This document shows, in pieces, positions 25,381-36,858 of a stretch of DNA of 64,000 nt. The stretch is from the NCBI GenBank assembly GCA_963680875.1, contig OY804588.1, positions 94,482,233 through 94,546,232 on the forward strand, written 5' to 3'. The DNA is from Bathymodiolus brooksi (Eukaryota; Mollusca; Bivalvia; Mytilida; Modiolidae). The stretch's first letter is position 1; each line of letters starts with the position of its first letter. The notes under the pieces were generated by a model that searched no databases, had not been told where the DNA came from, and saw nothing but the letters and a program-made list of their open reading frames with translations. The position numbers were made by a program, and so were the translations under genes.

Positions 25381-26087
25381 TCTGTTATTGTCGTTTTGTT
25401 TGTTGGTATTTTTATTGCTTCAGTTCTATTGTCTTTTTGTTTGTTGGTATTTTTATTGCTTCAGTTCTATTGTCTTTTTGTTTGTTGGTATTTTTATTGC
25501 TTCAGTTCTATTGTCTTTTTGTTTGTTGGTATTTTTATTGCTTCAGTTCTATTGTCGTTTTGTTTGTTGGTATTTTTATTGCTTCAGTTCTATTGTCTTT
25601 TTGTTTGTTGGTATTTTTATTGCTTCAGTTCTATTGTCTTTTTGTTTGTTGGTATTTTTATTGCTTCAGTTCTATTGTCTTTTTGTTTGTTGGTATTTTT
25701 ATTGCTTCAGTTCTATTGTCGTTTTGTTTGTTGGTATTTTTATTGCTTCAGTTCTATTGTCTTTTTGTTTGTTGGTATTTTTATTGCTTCAGTTCTATTG
25801 TCTTTTTGTTTGTTGGTATTTTTATTGCTTCAGTTCTATTGTCTTTTTGTTTGTTGGTATTTTTATTGCTTCAGTTCTATTGTCGTTTTGTTTGTTGGTA
25901 TTTTTATTGCTTCAGTTCTATTGTCGTTTTGTTTGTTGGTATTTTTATTGCTTCAGTTCTATTGTCGTTTTGTTTGTTGGTATTTTTATTGCTTCAGTTC
26001 TATTGTCTTTTTGTTTGTTGGTATTTTTATTGCTTCAGTTCTATTGTCTTTTTGTTTGTTGGTATTTTTATTGCTTCAGTTCTATTG
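25381..26087 (+). repeat. Tandem array A2: 41-bp unit, about 17 copies, intronic
   Basis: The unit contains TTTTTGTTTGTTGGTATTTT followed by TATTGCTTCAGTTCTATTGT. Copies are nearly identical, and the main variation is CTTTTTG versus CGTTTTG. The unit has no stop codon in any plus-strand frame. Because 41 is not a multiple of three, each frame cycles through all three phases, so three overlapping frames of about 240-257 codons appear. They would encode Leu/Phe/Cys/Tyr-rich low-complexity peptides and are artefacts of the repeat. Each unit has a T-rich tract ending GCTTCAG, which resembles a 3' splice site, but I see no good branch point at a suitable distance. Confidence 0.95.
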
Positions 26088-28017
26088 GATTTTTGCTTCC
26101 AAATAAATAAAGTTAACATTCTTTATTATATGCAACTGAAATAGGAAATGGAATATTGGCATCCAATTACCAGGTCAACCCCGCCACTCTTTTGTGCTGT
26201 TCCAGAACATAACCTATATTTACCACGGCTTCTTTTGTTGATATCTCTTCTGTTCTGAAGTCAAATTTTGAATTTTTGGGAGTGACATGGTTTGTGTATT
26301 CTTGCGAGGGGAGGGGTATGGTTTGTGTATTCTTGCGAGGGGAGGGGTATGGTTTGTGTATTTTTGCGAAGGGTGTGGTGTGTGTTGTGGTTGGTGATAT
26401 TCTTATCCATTACCTTTTATCTTCCAGTCTTAATTAAGGAAGTCATTTAATTGAGTCTTATTGGAAAATAATTTCATATCGAGTCATGTATATAAATCAG
26501 TTATATAATAGATACATCCATAATAGGTTCTGTGAATCTGTTAACTATTTTACTTGATTTAAATAAAGCAAGATAGATTAAAAACGAATTATACTTTTTT
26601 AGTAATTTTTCTACCAAAATTGCAATGATCTGTAAAATTTAAAATAACTTTTCCTAAGATATATATGATAAAAGAACACCTCATTTGGCATTGAAAAAAA
26701 TATTTAATGCTAAATGAGTTTTTTAGCTGCGGATTAAAATTCATAACATATTTTTCAAAAATATATATTATCTGGTGGAGTATAGAAATTTCAAATCATG
26801 TGAATGCCTTTAACATTTCAGTCCTAGTGTTTATTTAGTCCTCTAGCAAGCATGTTAAAACATAATATTCTCACAATATATAACGTCTACAAACTAGTAT
26901 ATTTCTAATGGGCATCTATCAAAGTCTTTTTTATATTAAAAAATACAGGAAAAAAATTAAAACAAAAGTGTAAAATTCTCAAGTGTTCAGTTAATCGTTT
27001 TTTCTATATAGTGCAAATGTTATTTTACAAAATTCAAAATGTCAAATAAGTCACTGATTTCTTTTTACACGAAGAACGCATTTGTTTTGGATACAATATT
27101 TGTTGGGGTTTATTTGGCAAGTACGTTCGTTCTTTGTAATGTATATCAATGACAATCTCTTTAATACTAACAAATATTTTCAACAACAACAAAAATAAGT
27201 GGAATATGTACATGTTTCTTTTTCTTCAAAAAATCAAAAAATGTTAATTTAACATTTCAAATCATGTTATGGTTACAGATTATTAAATAAACATATTGAT
27301 ATCTCTAACAATCTTTTTGATACTCAACAAATGTTCTATTTTACTTGTTCTGTCTGTTTCTCGTAGGGTAAGATCGTCTATGTTACACCCATAAAATATA
27401 AATAATGACGTGAATTTTTCTGTTATGCTCAATTTCAACACTTAATCGTAGAATTAAAACTACATAAAATACATTTCCCTTTTTGTAAATCTATTTTAAT
27501 GGATAGAAATGTTTCAATAGAAATGCTTGTAGAAAGATACGCATCAGTGATTCGGAGATAAATGTATGCATAAATTATCCAGCAATGCATGCAGATATAT
27601 ATTTTAATGATCTAATGATTAAGAGATCTAGACCTTCAACTTTCTACTGATTTCTTTTTAATTCATATAGCCGACAAGCAACATTTTTTTTGTATTAAAC
27701 CCTCATTTAAACAAATTCGTTTATGATGAATAGTTAGATCTTTAATTTTCATTTACATCAAAAAGGTGGAGAATTAATGAATATACAACATTACTGCTAA
27801 GGAATGAATTTCTAAATATATTTCTTAATAGAAAGTCAATGACAATTACACACGATGAAAACATATACTGTGATACTGTTTATAATGTACTCTATATTCT
27901 ATTTTTATAGACAGGTCGGTGGTTTTCTCCGGGTATTCTGGTTTTCTCCACCAATAAAAATGACCACCAGATATAACTGAAATATTGTTGAAAGTGACAA
28001 TAACAACAATAACCCTG
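26088..28017 (+). other. Single-copy AT-rich LMX1 intron DNA
   Basis: There is no gene here. I see a fragment matching a CCCCGCCAC dispersed repeat at about 26165-26215 and the 31-bp minisatellite at 26287-26379. At about 27890-27917 there is an isolated acceptor-like TTCTATTTTTATAGACAGGT, which resembles the real terminal-exon acceptor but is not part of array A3. The rest is AT-rich with oligo-A and oligo-T runs. Confidence 0.6.
26287..26379 (+). repeat. Small 31-bp minisatellite, three copies
   Basis: The phrase ATGGTTTGTGTATTCTTGCG followed by AGGGGAGGGG starts at 26287, 26318 and 26349. The third copy decays to TTTTTGCGAAGGG. This G-rich patch is an exception in otherwise AT-rich intron. 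The period is close to those of A1 (32) and A5 (31), but sequence similarity to either is weak. Confidence 0.8.
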
Positions 28018-31000
28018 ATCCTATTTTTACAATACCTTGTTCTAGACATAGTTATTCCTTACTATTATTCTGTATTCTATATTTACAGGTTCCCTGTTCT
28101 AGACATAGTTATTCCTTACTATTATTCTTTATTCTATATTTACAGGTTCCCTGTTCTAGACATAGTTATTCCTTACTATTATTCTGTATTCTATATTTAC
28201 ATGTTCCCTGTTCTAGACATAGTTATTCCTTACTATTATTCTGTATTCTATATTTACAGGTTCCATTTTCTAGACATAGTTATTCCTTACTATTATTCTT
28301 TATTCTATATTTACAGGTTCCCTGTTCTAGACATAGTTATTCCTTACTATTACTCTTTATTCTATATTTACAGGTTCCCTGTTCTAGATATAGTTATTCC
28401 TTACTATTATTCTCTATTCTATATTTACATGTTCCCTGTTCTAGATATAGTTATTCCTTACTATTATTCTCTATTCTATATTTACATGTTCCCTGTTCTA
28501 GACATAGTTATTCCTTACTATTACTCTGTATTCTATATTTACAGGTTCCCTGTTCTAGACATAGTTATTCCTTACTATTATTCTTTATTCTATATTTACA
28601 TGTTCCCTGTTCTAGACATAGTTATTCCTTACTATTATTCTGTATTCTATATTTACAGGTTCCATTTTCTAGACATAGTTATTCCTTACTATTACTCTTT
28701 ATTCTATATTTACAGGTTCCCTGTTCTAGACATAGTTATTCCTTACTATTACTCTGTATTCTATATTTACAGGTTCCCTGTTCTAGACATAGTTATTCCT
28801 TACTATTATTCTTTATTCTATATTTACATGTTCCCTGTTCTAGACATAGTTATTCCTTACTATTATTCTGTATTCTATATTTACAGGTTCCATTTTCTAG
28901 ACATAGTTATTCCTTACTATTATTCTGTATTCTATATTTACAGGTTCCCTGTTCTAGACATAGTTACTCCTTACTATTATTCTGTATTCTATATTCACAG
29001 GTTCCCTGTTCTAGACATAGTTATTCCTTACTATTATTCTGTATTCTATATTTACAGGTTCCCTGTTCTAGACATAGTTATTCCTTACTATTACTCTGTA
29101 TTCTATATTTACAGGTTCCCTGTTCTAGACATAGTTATTCCTTACTATCATTCTTTATTCTATATTTACATGTTCCCTGTTTTAGACATAGTTATTCCTT
29201 ACTATTACTCTGTATTCTAAATTTACAGGTTCCCTGTTCTAGACATAGTTATGCCTTACTATTATTCTGTATTCTATATTTACAGGTTCCCTGTTCTAGA
29301 CATAGTTATTCCTTACTATTATTCTTTATTCTATATTTACATGTTCCCTGTTCTAGACATAGTTATTCCTTACTATTATTCTTTATTCTATATTTACATG
29401 TTCCCTGTTTTAGACATAGTTATTCCTTACTATTACTCTGTATTCTAAATTTACAGGTTCCCTGTTCTAGACATAGTTATGCCTTACTATTATTCTGTAT
29501 TCTATATTTACAGGTTCCCTGTTCTAGACATAGTTATTCCTTACTATTATTCTTTATTCTATATTTACATGTTCCCTGTTCTAGACATAGTTATTCCTTA
29601 CTATTATTCTTTATTCTATATTTACAGGTTCCATGTTCTAGACATAGTTATTCCTTACTGTTATTCTGTATTCTATATTTACAGGTTCCATGTTCTAGAC
29701 ATAGTTATTCCTTACTATTACTCTTTATTCTATATTTACATGTTCCCTGTTCTAGACATAGTTATTCCTTACTATTATTCTGTATTCTATATTTACAGGT
29801 CCCCTGTTCTAGACATAGTTATTCCTTACTATTATTCTGTATTCTATATTTACAGGTTCCCTGTTCTAGACATAGGTATGCCTTACTATTATTCTGTATT
29901 CTATATTTACATGTTCCCTGTTCTAGACATAGTTATTCCTTACTATTACTCTGTATTCTATATTTACAGGTTCCCTGTTCTAGACATAGTTATTTCTTAC
30001 TATCATTCTTTATTCTATATTTACATGTTCCCTGTTTTAGACATAGTTATTCCTTACTATTACTCTGTATTCTATATTTACAGGTTCCCTGTTCTAGACA
30101 TAGTTATGCCTTACTATTATTCTGTATTCTATATTTACAGGTTCCCTGTTCTAGACATAGTTACTCCTTACTATTATTCTGTATTCTATATTCACAGGTT
30201 CCCTGTTCTAGACATAGTTATTCCTTACTATTATTCTTTATTCTATATTTACATGTTCCTTGTTCTACACATAGTTATTCCTTACTATTATTCTGTATTC
30301 TATATTTACAGGTTCCCTGTTCTAGACATAGTTATTCCTTACTATTATTCTCTATTCTATATTTACAGGTTCCCTGTTCTAGACATAGTTATTCCTTACT
30401 ATCATTCTTTATTCTATATTTACATGTTCCCTGTTCTAGACATAGTTATTCCTTACTATTATTCTTTATTCTATATTTACATGTTCCCTGTTCTAGACAT
30501 ACTTATTCCTTACTATTATTCTGTATTCTATATTTACAGGTTCCCTGTTCTAGACATAGTTATTCCTTACTATTATTCTGTATTCTATATTTACAGGTTC
30601 CCTGTTCTAGACATAGTTATTCCTTACTATTACTCTGTATTCTATATTTACATGTTCCCTGTTCTAGACATAGTTATTCCTTACTATTATTCTGTATTCT
30701 ATATTTACAGGTTCCATTTTCTAGACATAGTTATTCCTTACTATTATTCTGTATTCTATATTTACAGGTTCCCTGTTCTAGACATAGTTATTCCTTACTA
30801 TTACTCTGTATTCTATATTTACATGTTCCCTGTTCTAGACATAGTTATTCCTTACTATTATTCTGTATTCTATATTTACAGGTTCCATTTTCTAGACATA
30901 GTTATTCCTTACTATTACTCTGTATTCTATATTTACAGGTTCCCTGTTCTAGACATAGTTATTCCTTACTATTATTCTTTATTCTATATTTACATGTTCC

Positions 31001-34000
31001 CTGTTCTAGACATAGTTATTCCTTACTATTATTCTGTATTCTATATTTACAGGTTCCATTTTCTAGACATAGTTATTCCTTACTATTACTCTTTATTCTA
31101 TATTTACAGGTTCCCTGTTCTAGACATAATTATTCCTTACTATTACTCTTTATTCTATATTTACATGTTCCCCGTTCTAGACATAGTTATTCCTTACTAT
31201 TATTCTGTATTCTATATTTACAGGTTCCCTGTTCTAGACATAGTTATTCCTTACTATTATTCTGTATTCTATATTTACAGGTTCCCTGTTCTAGACATAG
31301 TTATTCCTTACTATTATTCTGTATTCTATATTTACATGTTCCCGGTTCTAGACATAGTTATTCCTTACTATTACTCTTTATTCTATATTTACAGGTTCCC
31401 TGTTCTAGACATAGTTATTCCTTACTATTATTCTGTATTCTATATTTACAGGTTCCCTGTTCTAGACATAGTTATTCCTTACTATTACTCTGTATTCTAT
31501 ATTTACAGGTTCCATGTTCTAGACATAGTTATTCCTTACTATCATTCTTTATTCTATATTTACAGGTTCCCTGTTCTAGACATAGTTATTCCTTACTATT
31601 ACTCTTTATTCTATATTTACAGGTTCCCTGTTCTAGACATAGTTATTCCTTACTATTACTCTGTATTCTAAATTTACAGGTTCCCTGTTCTAGACATAGT
31701 TATGCTCTACTATTATTCTGTATTCTATATTTACAGGTTCCCTGTTCTAGACATAGTTATTCCTTACTATTATTCTGTATTCTATATTTACAGGTTCCCT
31801 GTTCTAGAGATAGTTATTCCTTACTATTATTCTTTATTCTATATTTACATGTTCCTTGTTCTAGACATAGTTATTCCTTACTATTATTCTGTATTCTATA
31901 TTTACAGGTTCCCTGTTCTAGACATAGTTATTCCTTACTATTAATCTGTATTCTATTTTTACAGGTTCCCTGTTCTAGACATAGTTATTCCTTACTATCA
32001 TTCTTTATTCTATATTTACATGTTCCCTGTTCTAGACATAGTTATTCCTTACTATTATTCTTTATTCTATATTTACATGTTCCTTGTTCTAGACATAGTG
32101 ATTCCTTACTATTATTCTGTATTCTATATTTACAGGTTCCCTGTTCTAGACATAGTTATTCCTTACTATTATTCTGTATTCTATATTTACAGGTTCCCTG
32201 TTCTAGACATAGTTATTCCTTACTATTATTCTCTATTCTATATTTACAGGTTCCATGTTCTAGACATATTTATTCCTTACTATTATTCTGTATTCTATAT
32301 TTACAGGTTCCCTGTTCTAGACATAGTTATTCCTTACTATTATTCTGTATTCTATATTTACAGGTTCCATGTTCTACACATAGTTATTCCTTACTATTAT
32401 TCTGTATTCTATATTTACAGGTTCCCTGTTCTAGACATAGTTATGCCTTACTATTATTCTTTATTCTATATTTACAGGTTCCCGGTTCTATAAATAGTTA
32501 TTCCTTACTATTACTCTGTATTCTATATTTACATGTTCCCTGTTCTAGACATAGTTATTCCTTACTATTATTCTTTATTCTATATTTACATGTTCCCTGT
32601 TCTAGACATAGTTATTCCTTACTATTACTCTGTATTCTATATTAACAGGTTCCCTGTTCTAGACATAGTTATTCCTTACTATTATTCTTTATTCTATATT
32701 TACAGGTTCCCTGTTCTAGACATAGTTATTCCTTACTATTATTCTGTATTCTATATTTACAGGTTCCATGTTCTAGACATAGTTATTCCTTACTATTACA
32801 CTTTATTCTATATTTACAGGTTCCCTGTTCTAGACATAATTATTCCTTACTATTACTCTGTATTCTATATTTACATGTTCCCTGTTCTAGACATAGTTAT
32901 TCCTTACTATTATTCTGTATTCTATATTTACAGGTTCCCTGTTCTAGACATAGTTATTCCTTACTATTATTCTGTATTCTATATTTACAGGTTCCCGGTT
33001 CTAGACATAGTTATTCCTTACTATTACTCTTTATTCAATATTTACAGGTTCCCTGTTCTAGACATAGTTATTCCTTACTATTATTCTGTATTCTATATTT
33101 ACAGGTTCCCTGTTCTAGACATAGTTATTCCTTACTATTATTCTGTATTCTATATTTACATGTTCCCTGTTCTAGACATAATTATTCCTTACTATTACTC
33201 TGTATTCTATATTTACATGTTCCCTGTTCTAGACATAGTTATTCCTTACTATTATTCTGTATTCTATATTTACAGGTTCCCTGTTCTAGACATAGTTATT
33301 CCTTACTATTATTCTGTATTCTATATTTACATGTTCCCTGTTCTAGACATAGTTATTCCTTACTATTATTCTGTATTCTATATTTACAGGTTCCCTGTTC
33401 TAGACATAGTTATTCCTTACTATTATTCTGTATTCTATATTTACATGTTCCCTGTTCTAGACATAGTTATTACTTACTTTTACTCTTTATCCTATATTTA
33501 CAGGTTCCCTGTTCTAGACATAGTTATTCCTTACTATTATTCTTTATTCTATATTTACAGGTTCTCCGTTCTAAACATAGTTATTCCTTACTATTACTCT
33601 TTAATCTATATTTACAGGTTCCTTGTTCTAGACATAGTTATTCCTTACTATTATTCTTTATTCTATATTTACATGTTCCCTGTTCTAGACATATTTATTC
33701 CTTACTATTATTCTGTATTCTATATTTACAGGTTCCCCGTTCTAAACATAGTTATTCCTTACTATTATTCTGTATTCTATATTTACAGGTTCCATGTTCT
33801 AGACATACTTATTCCTTACTATTATTCTTTATTCTATATTTACATGTTCCCTGTTCTAGACATAGTTATTCCTTACTATTATTCTGTATTCTATATTTAC
33901 AGGTTCCCTGTTCATTTCATAGTTATTCCTTACTATTATTCTTTATTCTATATTTACAGGTTCCCTGTTCTAGACATAGTTATTTCTTACTATTACTCTT

Positions 34001-35156
34001 TATTCTATATTTACAGGTTCCCTGTTCTAGACATAGTTATTCCTTACTATTACTCTGTATTCTATATTTACAGGTTCCCTGTTCTAGACATAGTTATTAC
34101 TTACTATTATTCTTTATTCTATATTTACAGGTTCCCTGTTCTAGACATAGTTATTCCTTACTATTACTCTGTATTCTATATTTACATGTTCCCTGTTCTA
34201 GACATAGTTATTCCTTACTATTACTCTGTATTCTATATTTACATGTTCCCTGTTCATTTCATAGTTATTCCTTACTATTATTCTGTATTCTATATTTACA
34301 GGTTCCCTGTTCTAGACATAGTTATTTCTTACTATTACTCTTTATTCTATATTTACAGGTTCCCTGTTCTAGACATAGTTATTCCTTACTATTACTCTGT
34401 ATTCTATATTTACAGGTTCCCTGTTCTAGACATAGTTATTCCTTACTATTACTCTGTATTCTATATTTACAGGTTCCCTGTTCTAGACATAGTTATTCCT
34501 TACTATTATTTCTTATTCTATAGTTACAGGTTCCCTGTTCTAGACATAGTTATTCCTTACTATTACTCTTTATTCTATAGTTACAGGTTCCCTGTTCTAG
34601 ACATAGTTATTCCTTACTTATATTCTGTATTCTATATTTACATGTTCCCTGTTCTAGACATAGTTATTCCTTACTATTATTCTGTATTCTATATTTACAG
34701 GTTCCATGTTCTAAACATAGTTATTCCTTACTATTACTCTTTAATCTATATTTACAGGTTCCTTGTTCTAGACATAGTTATTCCTTACTATTACTCTTTA
34801 TTCTATATTTACAGGTTCCCTATTCTAGACATAGTTATTCCTTACTATTACTCTGTATTCTATATTTACAGGTTCCCTGTTCTAGACATAGTTATTCCTT
34901 ACTATTACTCTGTATTCTATATTTACATGTTCCATGTTCTAGACATAGTTATTCCTTACTATTACTCTGTATTCTATATTTACAGGTTCCCTGTTCTAGA
35001 CATAGTTATTCCTTACTATTATTCTTTATTCTATATTTACAGGTTCCCTGTTCTAGACATAGTTATTCCTTACTATTATTTTGTATTCTATATTTACATG
35101 TTCCCTATTCTAGATATAATTATTCCTTACTATTATTCTTTATTCTATTTTGACAG
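28018..35156 (+). repeat. Tandem array A3: 57-bp unit, about 125 copies, built from a 3' splice acceptor
   Basis: The unit contains GACATAGTTATTCCTTACTA, TTATTCTGTATTCTATATTT, then ACAGGTTCCCTGTTCTA. Before ACAG lies CTTAC, which fits the metazoan branch-point pattern yUnAy, with its A 28 nt from the junction, and a T-rich tract. The last unit is the genuine acceptor of the terminal LMX1 exon, TTTTGACAG|GTTCCC, and homology stops six bases into that exon. In the first 20 units that I counted, 14 have ACAGG and 6 have ACATG, which lacks the AG. Multi-unit duplications are visible: a CTAAATTT variant at offsets 228 and 2223, a TTCATTTC variant at offset 342 and a TTAATC variant at offset 1140. 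All are multiples of 57. The unit is a multiple of three and one frame is free of stops, which explains the long 19-residue-periodic open frames (YIYRFPVLDIVIPYYYSVF). Confidence 0.96.
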
Positions 35157-35160
35157 GTTC
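35148..35160 (+). promoter_or_regulatory. Genuine 3' splice site of the LMX1 terminal exon
   Basis: TTTTGACAG precedes the exon that begins GTTCCCAG. It is chosen because phase 1 of the previous exon plus GT gives Gly, and the resulting frame ends in a recognisable LMX1 C-terminus. Compared with the array consensus TATTTACAG it has a slightly better T tract (TATTTTGACAG). This difference may help it compete with its many upstream copies. Confidence 0.88.
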
Positions 35161-35347
35161 CCAGTATTCAAGCATGGATATATCTAACAATATGTTTATG
35201 GACGTACAAACATCAGAAGATTCTGCCGAATCACCCGATCAGAGCATTCCGGAAATTCTCGGACCTGACCTAAATAAATCAGGATGTCCGACCAATCATA
35301 TCAACAAACTTTATTCCATGCAGAACTCATATTTTTGTGCAGAGTGA
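35157..35347 (+). CDS. Lmx1: LMX1-family protein, terminal coding exon
   Basis: The exon enters in phase 1 (G|GT) and ends at TGA 35345-35347. It adds 63 residues starting GSQYSSMDISNN. A central Ser/Asp/Glu/Pro-rich stretch follows, and the tail ends INKLYSMQNSYFCAE. Vertebrate LMX1B ends in a very similar LYSMQ.SYF motif, and this terminal match is the best single argument for LMX1 over other LIM-homeodomain genes. Its first six coding bases also belong to the last unit of array A3, so array and coding sequence overlap. Short open frames in other phases across this exon are shadows. Confidence 0.92.
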
Positions 35348-35877
35348 CAATATGGCTGACGATTTACATTCCGCCCAATCATTTTAGACTATTGATGATA
35401 TAAATTATTAAAGCATTTTCTGTAAATATGTAGAATGTGATATGGTATTTTAACAATACTTATGTTAGATTAATTTCACATCTATTGTTTAACGTAAATT
35501 TCTAATGTACACATGTCATGTGAATGGAGACATATTCATTGCATTCCTCAGCAAAGTAGTTCGGTGGAGGAATATCAGATTTATGTGAATCGGTGGTTAT
35601 CAGAATTGCTCAATACTTCCCATGATTCATCATTGACAGTTCAATTGCTAATTTATTTTTGTCAGGAGAATGGAATTGTCCAATTCATGTGGCATAGCGG
35701 CATAAATGGTGTCAGACTCTTAGAAAAACATTTTTTTTCTAGTTTCTCTTGCAACATTGTTATTGTTTTGTAGTTCTAATTTTCATACGCATTTGTTATA
35801 GTGTTACAATTATTTGATGTCTTAGTTCAACATTCCATACAGTTTAAATACAATAGAAAGTCAACATTGCTACTTTG
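35348..35877 (+). other. Probable LMX1 3' untranslated region and downstream DNA
   Basis: The sequence is AT-rich and follows the LMX1 stop codon. An 86-codon open frame at 35513-35773 encodes nothing I recognise, and I read it as untranslated region or intergenic DNA. The transcript end cannot be fixed from sequence alone. Confidence 0.5.
35407..35412 (+). terminator. Candidate polyadenylation signal ATTAAA
   Basis: ATTAAA lies 60 nt after the LMX1 stop codon, followed within 40 nt by T/G-bearing sequence. It is the common variant hexamer. The next plain AATAAA that I noticed is near 36247, so a longer 3' untranslated region is also possible. Confidence 0.35.
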
Positions 35878-36228
35878 ATTAAATCATGATAACGAAATTT
35901 CAATTCAGTTTCACAAAGTGATGTTTTTTTTAGTTTTTTTTTATTAAATCATGATAACGAAATTTCAATTCAATATCACAAACTAATGTTGTTGTTGTTT
36001 TATTTTTTGGATTAAATCATGATAACGAAATTTCAAGTCAGTTTCACAAAGTGATGTTTTTGTTTTTATTAAATCATGATAACGAAATTTCATTTCAGTT
36101 TCACAAACTAATAGGTTTTTTTTCCATTAAATCATGATAACGAAATTTCAAGTCAGTTTCATAAATTAATGTTTTTTTTGTTTTTTTTTATTAAATCATG
36201 ATAACGAAATTTCAATTCAGATTCACAA
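35878..36228 (+). repeat. Six-copy degenerate tandem repeat, about 57-68 bp spacing
   Basis: The 20-base core AAATCATGATAACGAAATTT, followed by CA and a variable TTCAGTTTCACAAA, starts near 35881, 35946, 36014, 36071, 36129 and 36193. Copies are separated by T-rich runs of variable length. Cores are almost identical while spacers vary, unlike the five large arrays. The core contains the 6-bp palindrome ATCATGAT within TCATGA. Function unknown. Confidence 0.85.
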
Positions 36229-36548
36229 AGTAACGATTTTAAATTCAAAATAAACAATGAATTAAAAAATCTCATAATGACCAGGATGTAAAACAGATTA
36301 TTACAGCAATGTAATAATAATATAAGTATCACAATATTAGGTATGGATATTACAATGTAATTTTTGTTATGTTCATTTTGGTGCGTTTTATTTATTATTT
36401 CATTATTACATTATTTTAGTTGATGGTTTAATTAAGGTCAATGCACAATAGACTTCAACACTGTCCATATATAATTATTACATTGGTTGTTTATCATCAC
36501 ATGCAAGATCAATCGGCAAACCTCGGGTGAGTCCGCTTCTCTCCCTCA

Positions 36549-36858
36549 ATACCTCGGCTGTAATACGGTATTTGATATGCCCCTACGCGTCAAATTTCTT
36601 CGCCGGAAGACCGTATCACTTCAATCAAACATTGCGCACCGCGAATAAGTTCTAAAATGGCGACAATAGATGAGTGTATAGAGTTTACCTTGAAAAATAT
36701 TGGTCTTTGATGAAGGTACGGAATCAGCCGACATTGCGACGAATCAATATATATTATTTTTGGACGAATATTCGAAAGTGAAATTCTTTTAATACCTCCT
36801 TCATTGAAGATTTCCGAAAGTAGTTCCAATGGGAGCTATCGTAATACGGACGAGGTAT
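36549..36858. mobile_element. Possible small non-autonomous DNA element with short inverted ends
   Basis: ATACCTCG at 36549-36556 is matched by its reverse complement CGAGGTAT at 36851-36858, and GTAATACGG lies just inside both ends (36560 and 36841), in the same orientation. A second phrase, TGATGAAGGTACGGAATCAG, occurs at 36708 and 36858, exactly 150 bp apart. The interior is richer in CpG than its surroundings. I see no target-site duplication and no transposase, so the label is tentative. Confidence 0.25.
36657..36710 (+). pseudogene. Short ATG-started frame in the GC-rich patch, possible 5' exon relic
   Basis: AAAATGGCGACAATAGATGA opens a 17-codon frame (MATIDECIEFTLKNIGL) and then a stop. 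The ATG has a good initiation context, and the amphipathic sequence looks more protein-like than the surrounding frames. It could be the decayed first exon of a retrocopied or transposed gene. I cannot name a family. A minus-strand frame of 79 codons overlaps it. Confidence 0.15.

Larger units (their letters stand above)
25306..35156 (+). other. LMX1 last intron (9.85 kb), about 80% tandem repeat
   Basis: The donor is GTATTA after phase 1 and the acceptor is TTTTGACAG at 35148-35156. It contains array A2 just 75 bp after the donor, a single-copy AT-rich stretch of 1.9 kb with a three-copy minisatellite, and the 7.1-kb array A3, which abuts and includes the acceptor. By my arithmetic the two arrays make up about 7.8 kb of the 9.85 kb. 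Confidence 0.88.

Noticed and set aside
25371..26144. Three overlapping frames of 240-257 codons rich in Leu, Phe, Cys and Tyr
   Set aside because: They are the same 41-bp repeat read in three phases. The membrane-like composition is a by-product of T-rich DNA.
26287..26379. Kinship of the 31-bp minisatellite with A1 or A5
   Set aside because: The period is similar, but sequence agreement is limited to short G- and T-rich runs, which is too weak to claim common origin.
27985..35187. Series of open frames up to 884 codons with a 19-residue hydrophobic repeat
   Set aside because: They are the expected result of a 57-bp unit with one stop-free frame. They lie in an intron, start at arbitrary codons and end at point variants. 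I kept only the splice-dependent possibility as a finding.
35513..35773. 86-codon plus-strand open frame after LMX1
   Set aside because: Probably 3' untranslated or intergenic. Composition is unremarkable and there is no match I recognise.
36590..36829. 79-codon minus-strand open frame
   Set aside because: It lies within the possible mobile-element patch, antisense to the short MATIDECIEF frame. No domain recognised, and I could not choose between the strands.
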